A stretch of 64,000 nt of DNA from the NCBI RefSeq assembly GCF_965227785.1, contig NZ_OZ245785.1, forward strand, positions 744,001 to 808,000, read 5' to 3'. The position numbers were made by a program, and so were the translations under genes. Each line of letters starts with the position of its first letter. Position 1 is the first letter of the stretch. Of the stretch, positions 30,035-37,476 are shown piece after piece. The notes under the pieces were generated by a model, which was given only the letters and a program-made list of their open reading frames with translations, did no database searches and was not told where the DNA came from. Source of the stretch: Gracilimonas sp965227785 (lineage in GTDB: Bacteria; Bacteroidota; Rhodothermia; Balneolales; Balneolaceae).

Positions 30035-30313
30035 ATGCAAATACACCACGATATTGCTGAAACCAAAGGCTCCTTCTACATCGAAAGAGATGGAAAACGG
30101 GTAGCAGAAATGACCTACTCCAAAGCCGGGCTGGAACGTATTATTATTGATCACACCGAAGTTTCGGATGAAACCCGAGGCGAAGGATTAGGGAAGAAAC
30201 TTGTTTATCATGCCGTGGAATATGCCCGGCAAAAGAATCTGAAAATTCTTCCACTATGTCCTTTTGCGAGGTCTGTGTTCAGCAAGAATCCGGAAATCAG
30301 GGATGTGACTTAA
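30035..30313 (+). CDS. GNAT-like N-acetyltransferase (YjdJ type)
   Basis: 92 residues from the ATG at 30035; a GTG at 29990 that overlaps the menB stop is possible but would give an atypically long leader. This is the short GNAT family: strand GSFYIERDGKRVAEMTYS, then the acetyl-CoA pyrophosphate-binding EVSDETRGEGLGKKLV (RGxGxGxxL) and a PLCPFARSVF motif. Substrate unknown. Only 44 bp after menB on the same strand, so it may be co-transcribed. Confidence 0.82.
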   Translation: MQIHHDIAETKGSFYIERDGKRVAEMTYSKAGLERIIIDHTEVSDETRGEGLGKKLVYHAVEYARQKNLKILPLCPFARSVFSKNPEIRDVT

Positions 30314-30322
30314 CCTGTTCTT

Positions 30323-31534
30323 TTATTCATGACGAATAGCATCCACCGGGGTTAAATTAGCCGCCTTCCAGGCGGGATAAGTGCCGAAGATCATTCCGAT
30401 CAGTACAGCTATAATCAGCACTACAATTACCGTTCCTACGCTTAATGCTGCCTGAAAATCGAAGTTGGTAAAACGGTTAATCACTCCAACCATTCCGAAA
30501 ACTCCCAGCACTCCAACCACCCAGCCTACAATGGAACCCACTATGGAAATAGTGACGGATTCGGAGATGAACTGAAGAACAATGTCTTTCTTACGGGCAC
30601 CGGTTGCCTTGCGAATTCCAATTTCTTTAGTCCGCTCAGTCACGGAAATCAGCAATACGTTCATAATACCGATGCCGCCCACCAATACTGAGATTCCTGT
30701 TATCGCTCCCATCACCAGCTTAAAGACTAAGATACCCTGGCTTAGCTGTTCCACCCTGCCTTCATAGGTCATTACGTTAAAGGCTTCCTTCCCTTCTTCG
30801 TAATTTTGGTCTAACCAACCTTCCACAGTTGATCTCATAGCGGGCAGATCCTCAATTTTTCGACTTTTGAACATCAGAGCCGGGGCGTTTGTATTACTCA
30901 CCCACTCCTGATACGTACTCATGGGAATCATTGCCTGTGCACCTTGTGAATCTGTATTCACAATCCCGATTATTTCATAATTTGAATTTTCAAAGGTTAG
31001 AGTTTCACCTATCATTCCTTCAGGGTTATCCGTCCACTTCAGTGCCAGAGAACGTGTAAGTAATACTTTTAAAGCCTTATTCTCAATATCAGTGCGAGTG
31101 AGATAGCTCCCCACAACCTCATCATCAGTGAAATTTGGAGCATTTTCCAGGGTTGCCTGTATGTAGATTGCAAAAGAAGAATCCTTAAAGGTTGCCAGTC
31201 GCGAACTCTGAGACAACAGTTCGGTATATCCCCATTGCTGAACCTGCTGTTCTATTTCCCGGGCATCATCAATTCTGAACTCATAAACCGTATCTCTTGG
31301 AACCCTCACTTCGTTGAGCACATCCACTGTTTTGGGAACTACACGCATCATCTGTACGGAGGTGGTGCTCTCAATTTGTTTACGTCCCGTTTGCTCTAAC
31401 CCGTCGCCCAAAGCAAGTATGGCTACTAAGGAAGCAACTCCAATAATGATTCCAAGCGTGGATAAAAAGGTGTGTAATGGATTAGCTTTTATATTCTGGA
31501 GAGCAATGGAAACCGATTTTATAATCTGCTGCAT
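30323..31534 (-). CDS. MacB-like ABC transporter permease (FtsX domain)
   Basis: 403 residues: one N-terminal transmembrane helix (about 20-42) with the LRTFLSTLGIIIGVA-like consensus, a MacB periplasmic core domain (about 45-250), and an FtsX domain with three C-terminal helices including LISVTERTKEIGIRKATGA and TPVDAIRHE at the end. Such permeases work as mechanotransducers that export lipoproteins, peptides or drugs using a separate ATPase. No ATPase or membrane-fusion protein is adjacent here, so partner and substrate are unknown. Confidence 0.88.
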   Translation of the reverse strand: MQQIIKSVSIALQNIKANPLHTFLSTLGIIIGVASLVAILALGDGLEQTGRKQIESTTSVQMMRVVPKTVDVLNEVRVPRDTVYEFRIDDAREIEQQVQQWGYTELLSQSSRLATFKDSSFAIYIQATLENAPNFTDDEVVGSYLTRTDIENKALKVLLTRSLALKWTDNPEGMIGETLTFENSNYEIIGIVNTDSQGAQAMIPMSTYQEWVSNTNAPALMFKSRKIEDLPAMRSTVEGWLDQNYEEGKEAFNVMTYEGRVEQLSQGILVFKLVMGAITGISVLVGGIGIMNVLLISVTERTKEIGIRKATGARKKDIVLQFISESVTISIVGSIVGWVVGVLGVFGMVGVINRFTNFDFQAALSVGTVIVVLIIAVLIGMIFGTYPAWKAANLTPVDAIRHE

Positions 31535-31594
31535 AAAATATGGGATGTTGATTCCGAAGAATTTACGCCGGGCTCAATTCATTGTTTCATATCC

Positions 31595-31632
31595 AAAAAA
31601 ACAAAAAGCCCCATGCATAAGAACATGAGGCT
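31595..31632 (-). terminator. rho-independent terminator
   Basis: Nine-base near-perfect inverted repeat AGCCCCATG/CATGAGGCT (31607-31632) with a T-rich tract on the minus strand (complement of 31596-31606). It lies downstream of the small membrane protein gene at 31660. Confidence 0.75.
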
Positions 31633-31659
31633 TGATTAATAAGTGATTATTCCGGCCGG

Positions 31660-31920
31660 CTACATCGACTCGAAACCTCCGGCACCCGACATCATCGCTC
31701 CGAAGAAGATGAATGCGAATACCAGGTAGAGTACAAATCCTGCTGCGAATATAATCAGCGTTGCTTTAGCCCAATTCTTTTTATTTGGATTGGTGCTGTC
31801 ACTAAATGCCCAAACTAACAGCATAATAAACCCGATTACCGGAATGAATGAAATTAAAACCGAAATAACCCAGTCTTTAAGACTCATAACCGGTGCTGTT
31901 TCCCCTTGGATATTTTCCAT
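31660..31920 (-). CDS. small two-helix membrane protein
   Basis: 86 residues. A short polar N-terminus, then two transmembrane segments (about 16-38 and 52-75) joined by the polar loop SDSTNPNKKNWAKA. The pattern LIPVIGFIMLLVWAF plus NPNKKNWAKA occurs in small membrane proteins of many phyla with no assigned role. A GGAG-containing ribosome-binding site is visible upstream (31926-31929, complement), and a terminator lies downstream, so it is probably monocistronic. Confidence 0.75.
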   Translation of the reverse strand: MENIQGETAPVMSLKDWVISVLISFIPVIGFIMLLVWAFSDSTNPNKKNWAKATLIIFAAGFVLYLVFAFIFFGAMMSGAGGFESM

Positions 31921-32008
31921 AATTATCTCCTTTAGTTAATGGTAGTCAGGGAATATGAAAAAAACGGTTGTCTCTTACAAACAGATGTGCGCCAACTGCT
32001 AAGGTGAA

Positions 32009-32461
32009 CTATTTGATTTCTATAGACAAGCTTGATTGCTCTGAGTTGATGCTGAAGTGCGCATCTTTCCAGGAAGCCGGCCCGAAACGTCCCCTGGCAT
32101 TATTTGAAAAACCATAGGCCTCTTTTGGAATGCCCAGCAAATTGGAATCGAGTTCACCGTTTTCATTTTTATCATGATATACGGCTATGGCATACTCCCC
32201 AAAGAACAGGCTATCCTGCGACCAAGTCAGGGTTTCGCCATCAACAGGTAACACCACAGCATACAGTGGGTTTTCTTTCTTATCGTACTCCTTTTCGGAA
32301 TCGAATAGGGCAATCCTGATCTCCCCCTCTACTTTATCGATTCCTTCAATCTTCAATTCGAAAGTGGACATCCTTTGTTCTCCTTCAGGATACGATATTT
32401 CCTGGGCACTTAGAGAAAAGGTGATAAGTAAAAATGCACAAAGAAACGGAAAGTGTTTCAT
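32009..32461 (-). CDS. DUF2141 domain-containing secreted protein
   Basis: 150 residues with a signal peptide (first about 19 residues, ending LSAQ). The DUF2141 core is clear: GEIRIALFDSEKEY, then YAIAVYHDKNENGELDSNLLGIPKEAYGFSNNARG. The family is periplasmic or extracellular with an Ig-like fold, and the D-x-N-x-N-G-x-L-D stretch could bind calcium. Function is undefined. It is single on the minus strand. Confidence 0.88.
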   Translation of the reverse strand: MKHFPFLCAFLLITFSLSAQEISYPEGEQRMSTFELKIEGIDKVEGEIRIALFDSEKEYDKKENPLYAVVLPVDGETLTWSQDSLFFGEYAIAVYHDKNENGELDSNLLGIPKEAYGFSNNARGRFGPASWKDAHFSINSEQSSLSIEIK

Positions 32462-32524
32462 CGGTGAGTAACTGTTTGCAGATGAAAATTATTGGGAGTG
32501 ATGAAGTTATGAAACCTAATTAAA

Positions 32525-32863
32525 TTAAAATAGTTTCATACCGTTGGGTACTTTTTTGTCCGGCACGGCAAGTACTACCTCGCCATTTTTATCCGGAAAA
32601 CCGGTTACCAGGCATTCTGACATAAAAGGGCCTATTTGCTTTGGAGGAAAGTTAACAACCGCAACCACCTGTTTACCCTTTAACTCCCCAAGATCATAAT
32701 GCTTAGTTATTTGTGCTGATGATTTACGGATACCAATTTCATCTCCGAAATCAACCGTTAATTTGTAAGCAGGTTTTCGGGCCTCCGGAAAGGCTTCCGC
32801 CTCAATAACGGTCCCTGTTCGCAATTCAACTTTTTCGAAGTCTGCCCAGCTTATTTCTTTCAT
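32525..32863 (-). CDS. csaA: CsaA-like tRNA-binding protein
   Basis: 112 residues, a single OB-fold tRNA-binding domain (DFEKVELRTGTVIEAEAF, SSAQITKHYDLGELKG, VVAVVNFPPKQIGPFMSE). CsaA is a small dimeric protein reported to bind tRNA and to have chaperone activity. Length matches the family exactly. It begins 10 bp after the end of the M23/T9SS peptidase gene on the same strand, so it may be transcribed with it. Confidence 0.92.
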   Translation of the reverse strand: MKEISWADFEKVELRTGTVIEAEAFPEARKPAYKLTVDFGDEIGIRKSSAQITKHYDLGELKGKQVVAVVNFPPKQIGPFMSECLVTGFPDKNGEVVLAVPDKKVPNGMKLF

Positions 32864-32873
32864 ATGATATACA

Positions 32874-34586
32874 CTACTTGATCAGGGTCATAGGTTTTAC
32901 TTCGGTGAAGTCAACAGTTTGTAATTTCAGGTAATAGATTCCGCTCGGTAAGCCGGAAGCGTCAAAGGTCACCTGAAAATCTCCCCGGTTCTGAACTTTA
33001 TTCACCAAAAGGGAAACTTCCTGACCCAAGACATTATACACGGCCAGTTTAACCATCGTTTGTTTGGGGAGCACATACCGGATTTGGGTTGTTGGATTGA
33101 ATGGGTTCGGAAAGTTTTGGTGTAAGCGATACTGATCCGGATAATCAGCAATAGGTTCCGTGACGGAAGTAGAAACACCGGTATTAAAGCTTCCGGTTTC
33201 AGACCAATCTCCGGTTCCAACCGAATTTTTTGCCCGAACTCTCCAGAAATAGTTTTCACCATCGGTCAGCTCACTTACGAGCAAATCCCTTTCAGAAAGT
33301 TCATAGGATTCGATAATCTCCGAAAATTCGTCTTCTGCAGCTATTTCCAGCTCATATTCATCAGCATCAGCCAGGGGCAACCACCGCAAAATGACTTCAT
33401 TTCCGGTTATCTCGGTATCATTCTCCGGATTTTGGAGATGCACCTGAATTGGCTTGGTGTTGCCATCACTTACCGTAAACTGATGAGTATAGATCTCATT
33501 CAGGAATGAAACCCTGAATTCCCAAACTCCTTCTTCGGCCATCACGGGTAAATCATTTTGCCAATACCAGTAAGAAGCCGAATAGTGAGGAATCTCTGAA
33601 AGGGAATGACTCCAGCTCCAGAGGGTTTGTCCGGATGGACGAACTACAGAGTAAAATGCCGTTTGTCCTTCCAGCTGATCACGGAAGTAAATGGCATTTA
33701 CAATTTGGTCACCTTTCAAAAAGGCGTCTTTAAAATTCGGGATATCCGGCGTTGGGCACTGATTTAAAACAGGAGCACTGCCGTGTGTTCGAAGGGCATT
33801 CAGGCTGGAATCATAATAATCCCGCTGATTATGCCAAAGGCTTTCATCGATAGAGTTACAAGCTCCTTCGAATGGATCTACAACAGTACCATTTTCATCA
33901 TGCAACTCAAAGTGTAGGTGCGGGCCGGTTGAATTCCCGGAACTCCCTACAATCCCTAAATACTCTCCTTCCTCTACATTGTCTCCAACATTCTTTTCGG
34001 TAGTTGAATTTGTTTTCAGGTGCCCGTACCAGGCCACCGATCCATCAGAATGGCGCACATAAACCGCATTCCATTGTGTGCCATTAAAAGAACAACTCTG
34101 ATCCTGATTACCATCAATCTTCTGAATAATTACCCCTGGGGCGGCAGCTACTACGGCTACATCATCACCCTGCACTTTATTCCAGGCAAATGGCCAGGTG
34201 AAAAAATCCGTTCCCGCATGATTGTATCCATTATCCAGATCATAGCTCCTTGATCCGCAAGTATAATCTGTAATTTGATTGGGAAAAGAGTTGTTCAAAT
34301 CCACAAAATTGGAAACACCATGATAATCGAAATCAAACAGGTGATCCTGACCCCGCAAAGGCCATCCAATTTTTATATCGATTGTTTTAGCAGCGGAAAT
34401 TCTACCCACAGCTCTGAGGCTATCTATATTTTGTTGCAGTTGCCCGATCATACTCGTCCGCATTTCTTCGGTCATATGGTCAGTGGGTGGTTCATATAGC
34501 CCGCCGCCATCAGGTATTCTGTCTTGAGCCTTTGTCAATGGATTGGCAATAACCAGAAAGGTGATAAACAGTAAAAGTAATTTCAT
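32874..34586 (-). CDS. M23 peptidase with T9SS type A sorting domain
   Basis: 570 residues: signal peptide (ending TKAQ at about 21), M23 domain with zinc ligands His123 and Asp127 (HAGTD) and His223/His225 (GPHLHFE), a spacer domain, a fibronectin type III-like domain (about 385-475) and a C-terminal T9SS sorting domain (about 485-570) with NFPNPFNPTT, YNVLGQEV and terminal MTLIK. It is expected to be secreted through the SprA channel and attached to or released from the surface, acting on peptidoglycan or protein substrates. The FnIII part suggests binding or spacing. Two sorted paralogues lie upstream on the same strand. Confidence 0.93.
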   Translation of the reverse strand: MKLLLLFITFLVIANPLTKAQDRIPDGGGLYEPPTDHMTEEMRTSMIGQLQQNIDSLRAVGRISAAKTIDIKIGWPLRGQDHLFDFDYHGVSNFVDLNNSFPNQITDYTCGSRSYDLDNGYNHAGTDFFTWPFAWNKVQGDDVAVVAAAPGVIIQKIDGNQDQSCSFNGTQWNAVYVRHSDGSVAWYGHLKTNSTTEKNVGDNVEEGEYLGIVGSSGNSTGPHLHFELHDENGTVVDPFEGACNSIDESLWHNQRDYYDSSLNALRTHGSAPVLNQCPTPDIPNFKDAFLKGDQIVNAIYFRDQLEGQTAFYSVVRPSGQTLWSWSHSLSEIPHYSASYWYWQNDLPVMAEEGVWEFRVSFLNEIYTHQFTVSDGNTKPIQVHLQNPENDTEITGNEVILRWLPLADADEYELEIAAEDEFSEIIESYELSERDLLVSELTDGENYFWRVRAKNSVGTGDWSETGSFNTGVSTSVTEPIADYPDQYRLHQNFPNPFNPTTQIRYVLPKQTMVKLAVYNVLGQEVSLLVNKVQNRGDFQVTFDASGLPSGIYYLKLQTVDFTEVKPMTLIK

Positions 34587-34614
34587 AGGAACTTATTTTG
34601 GTGGTAAAAGAAAG

Positions 34615-34648
34615 AAAGCCCTTCATTCTTTTCAGAAAGTAGGGCTTT
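34615..34648 (-). terminator. rho-independent terminator
   Basis: Stem AAAGCCCT/AGGGCTTT (34615-34622 with 34641-34648) with T-rich sequence on either side; placed between the T9SS protein gene ending at 34677 and the M23 gene starting at 34586. It can work in both directions. Confidence 0.7.
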
Positions 34649-34676
34649 TTTAAGTTTCCTCAGAAAAAAATTGAGC

Positions 34677-35933
34677 TTACTTGATAAGTGTCATGGAACG
34701 GACCTGTTGATGCTGCCCTGATACCAGCTTGTAATAGTAGATACCACTTGGAAAGCCGGATGCATTAAAGCTGGTTACGTACTCTCCTGCCACCTGACTG
34801 GCATTAACCAACGTGGCCACCCGCTCGCCTAAAACATTGTACACCTCCAACAGCACTTTGCCCGGTGTAGAAATCTCGTAAGCTATCTGGGTGGTTGGGT
34901 TGAATGGGTTAGGATAGTTCTGGGAGAGTTTATAATCAGCTACAGATAACTCTTCTTCTTTTGAGGTCGTAGCTCCGTAATTATACACCGTTCTATTACC
35001 TGAAGTCCATTCATCTTCAAAGAAAGTTTCATATGTTGAAATTGAGATGTTTCCATCTTCATAAGTATATCTCTCGCGATAGTCCGGAAACCACATACCA
35101 TCGATATAATATTCCTCTAATATTTCTATAACCATATCCCCGTCTAATGTTAATGACTTTTGAGAATATGGTACCCATTCCCCTTCGTCGGAGTAGAACT
35201 CGTCATTATACTCTGCTATCATAGAAAACTCATCAAACAGACTCTTTAGAAAGTCATTGAACGTGATATCGTAATAAATATATCTGTCAATGTAGTCTCC
35301 ATAGTCATAGACATCATAAAAATGACCATCCTTTTGTAGAAAATAGTTGGAGTCATCAATTTCCGGCTCACCATTCTCATCATAATGATATAAAATGCGA
35401 ATCGAGTCTGGTGTAACGTAAACTAACTCTACCTTTTGAAAATAGGTCTCTCCCCCATCATAAACCTCGTCAAAGTGTAAAGAATCTAATCTGCCCTCCT
35501 CAGAATAGTAAAATGTCTGTGAGTAGGTTTCTTCGATGAAATCTTCAAAAACAGTAAGTGGGAACCCATTGATGTTATAGGATATTTCTTGTGATCCGGT
35601 ATTCGTCCATACATCAGATTGTGGATCATAAAATCCAAAATGCTGTGTAATAGTTCTTCGATCACCAGAATATTCATATACAGCGCGAAAGTGATCCTGC
35701 CATGTTGTCTCGCTAACTAAAATTTGATCAATCCAGCTGGCTATATCATTATCTTTAAAATCCTTTGCTATTCTAAAGGATGGATAATTAATACTCTCCC
35801 ATCTTTCAAATTTCAAAAAATGTCTCTTTTCTTTTTTTTGAACTTTATTCTGAGCATACAACAGAGGTCCACTCAGAAATAGAGAGATCATCAATCCATA
35901 ACATATAGTATAAAGTGTCTTTGATGCTAACAT
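34677..35933 (-). CDS. T9SS-sorted surface protein, Tyr/Asp-rich (paralogue A)
   Basis: 418 residues: signal peptide (ending LYAQ), a central region (about 60-330) rich in Tyr, Asp and Glu with repeated short strands of the kind FYYSEEGRLDS and YTYEDGNIS, and a T9SS sorting domain (about 335-418) with NYPNPFNPTT, YNVLGERVATLVN and MTLIK. The repeats recall YD-type beta-sheet repeats, but I do not recognise a named family. Expected to be exported across the outer membrane. It is a tandem paralogue of the following gene, with very similar 3' ends. Confidence 0.82.
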   Translation of the reverse strand: MLASKTLYTICYGLMISLFLSGPLLYAQNKVQKKEKRHFLKFERWESINYPSFRIAKDFKDNDIASWIDQILVSETTWQDHFRAVYEYSGDRRTITQHFGFYDPQSDVWTNTGSQEISYNINGFPLTVFEDFIEETYSQTFYYSEEGRLDSLHFDEVYDGGETYFQKVELVYVTPDSIRILYHYDENGEPEIDDSNYFLQKDGHFYDVYDYGDYIDRYIYYDITFNDFLKSLFDEFSMIAEYNDEFYSDEGEWVPYSQKSLTLDGDMVIEILEEYYIDGMWFPDYRERYTYEDGNISISTYETFFEDEWTSGNRTVYNYGATTSKEEELSVADYKLSQNYPNPFNPTTQIAYEISTPGKVLLEVYNVLGERVATLVNASQVAGEYVTSFNASGFPSGIYYYKLVSGQHQQVRSMTLIK

Positions 35934-36020
35934 TTTACCCTCTTTTTATTATTTAGGTATGCTTCATAATCATTCCGAAACTGAATGAAATAACTCATCA
36001 CATTTTCAGAATGAGGAAAT

Positions 36021-36048
36021 CCTTGTTCGTTCCACAGAACGAACAAGG
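36021..36048 (-). terminator. strong hairpin, probable terminator
   Basis: Perfect 11-base inverted repeat CCTTGTTCGTT/AACGAACAAGG (36021-36031 and 36038-36048) with a six-base loop, between the two T9SS paralogues. The T tract on the minus strand is short, so termination may be partial. Confidence 0.6.
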
Positions 36049-36075
36049 CTATAATTCTCCACGAAATCTCTCGTC

Positions 36076-37335
36076 CTATTTAATAAGCGTCATAGAACGT
36101 ACCTGTTGGTGCTGCCCTGATACCAGCTTGTAATAGTAGATGCCACTTGGAAAGCCGGATGCATTAAAGCTGGCTACATACTCACCGGCCACCCGATTGG
36201 CATTAACCAACGTGGCCACACGTTCACCCAATACATTATATACTTCCAAAAGAACTTTTCCGGGAGCAGAAATCTCGTAAGCTATTTGAGTGGTTGGATT
36301 GAATGGGTTGGGATAGTTCTGGGAAAGTTGAAAAGTGATTACGTTTTCGTTGTAGTCTTCAACCGATGTCACCGCCCCATATTCGTACAAAGTACGGCTT
36401 TCATCATCCCAGTTCATACCGTCAAAAGAATATGAATCCAGGCTTTCTGCGATTTTTCCGTTTTCGTAGGTGAATGTGTTTCTGTATTCCGGAATCCACT
36501 CCCCTTCACTTTCATCGAAGTATTCTTCTTCCCTTTCAATGACTATTTGCCCGTCGTAAGCAAGCGTTGTTCGGGAATATGGAACCCACATTTCCTCCTC
36601 CTCATAGTACTCATCATTATACATTTCGACGAAGAAGAACTCGTTAAATACATTCATTAAAAATTCATTGAACGTAATCCCCGAATAGGTATATCGGTCG
36701 GTATACATTGTTTCAAAATATGCTTCAACAAAAGCATCATCCCGGTTTACGAAATAGCCTATTAGCTCAGGCTCGCCGCTTTCACTGAATATGGTATTGT
36801 AAATCAGGATAGAATCACTGGTCACGTACTCCAGTTCGATTTTCTCGGAATAAGATTCGCCATCATAGGTTTCAGTGAAGGTAGCTGAATCCAGCCTTCC
36901 GGATTCCGAGTAGTGGAATACCTGGGTAAACTCATCTTCTCCAAACCCAAAAGTATAACTAAGCGGGTACCCTTCTTCTGAAAAAATGAATACATAAGAC
37001 CCTTCTCCTTCCCATGCTTCACCTGTATAATACTCCCAATTCTGGGTGATGGTGAGTCGGTCTGAACTATAGGAATAGGTTGTCCGGTATGCATCCATCC
37101 AGCCATTTTCCCCAGCCCACTGCGTTGTACTTCTTCCGATATCATTATCGGTTTTAAATCTTGCATTCAATACATCTGATGGTAGTAAAGATTTATCCGA
37201 GTGCTTTAATAGCAGTGCTGATTTCTTTGATTTACGGCCGTCATCAAAAGTTGATTGGGCCATGATTTCTACGCCGGTAGTCAGAAAAAGCGCGATCATA
37301 CCGGCTACAATGGTATTTATTGTTTTGTCAAACAT
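36076..37335 (-). CDS. T9SS-sorted surface protein, Tyr/Asp-rich (paralogue B)
   Basis: 419 residues with the same layout as its neighbour: signal peptide (ending IMAQ), Tyr/Asp/Glu-rich strand repeats (FHYSESGRLDSATF, YTYSGITFNEFLMNVF, TFTYENGKIAES), and a T9SS sorting domain ending MTLIK. The two proteins align along their length: strongly in the sorting domain and more loosely elsewhere. No enzymatic motif is seen, and a role as surface or extracellular structural protein is only a guess. A perfect hairpin follows the stop. Confidence 0.82.
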   Translation of the reverse strand: MFDKTINTIVAGMIALFLTTGVEIMAQSTFDDGRKSKKSALLLKHSDKSLLPSDVLNARFKTDNDIGRSTTQWAGENGWMDAYRTTYSYSSDRLTITQNWEYYTGEAWEGEGSYVFIFSEEGYPLSYTFGFGEDEFTQVFHYSESGRLDSATFTETYDGESYSEKIELEYVTSDSILIYNTIFSESGEPELIGYFVNRDDAFVEAYFETMYTDRYTYSGITFNEFLMNVFNEFFFVEMYNDEYYEEEEMWVPYSRTTLAYDGQIVIEREEEYFDESEGEWIPEYRNTFTYENGKIAESLDSYSFDGMNWDDESRTLYEYGAVTSVEDYNENVITFQLSQNYPNPFNPTTQIAYEISAPGKVLLEVYNVLGERVATLVNANRVAGEYVASFNASGFPSGIYYYKLVSGQHQQVRSMTLIK

Positions 37336-37418
37336 ATACCCCTCTTGTATTTATGATTGTTATGACATATTTCTGTCAGTAGCTGAATATGTTTGAAAAA
37401 CGGGAAATAAAAAATTAG

Positions 37419-37452
37419 AAAAAAAGCCCTGCCTCCTTCCGGAAACAGGGCT
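37419..37452 (-). terminator. rho-independent terminator of glnA
   Basis: Stem AGCCCTG/CAGGGCT (37425-37431 and 37446-37452) with a T-rich minus-strand tract (complement of 37411-37424), located 24 bp after the glutamine synthetase stop. Confidence 0.85.
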
Positions 37453-37476
37453 GAGTAGAATTGATAAGCCGATATC

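Noticed and set aside
34677..37335. Repeated sorting-domain DNA as a mobile element
   Set aside because: The similarity follows a coding domain in frame and ends with the stop codon; no inverted ends or duplications.
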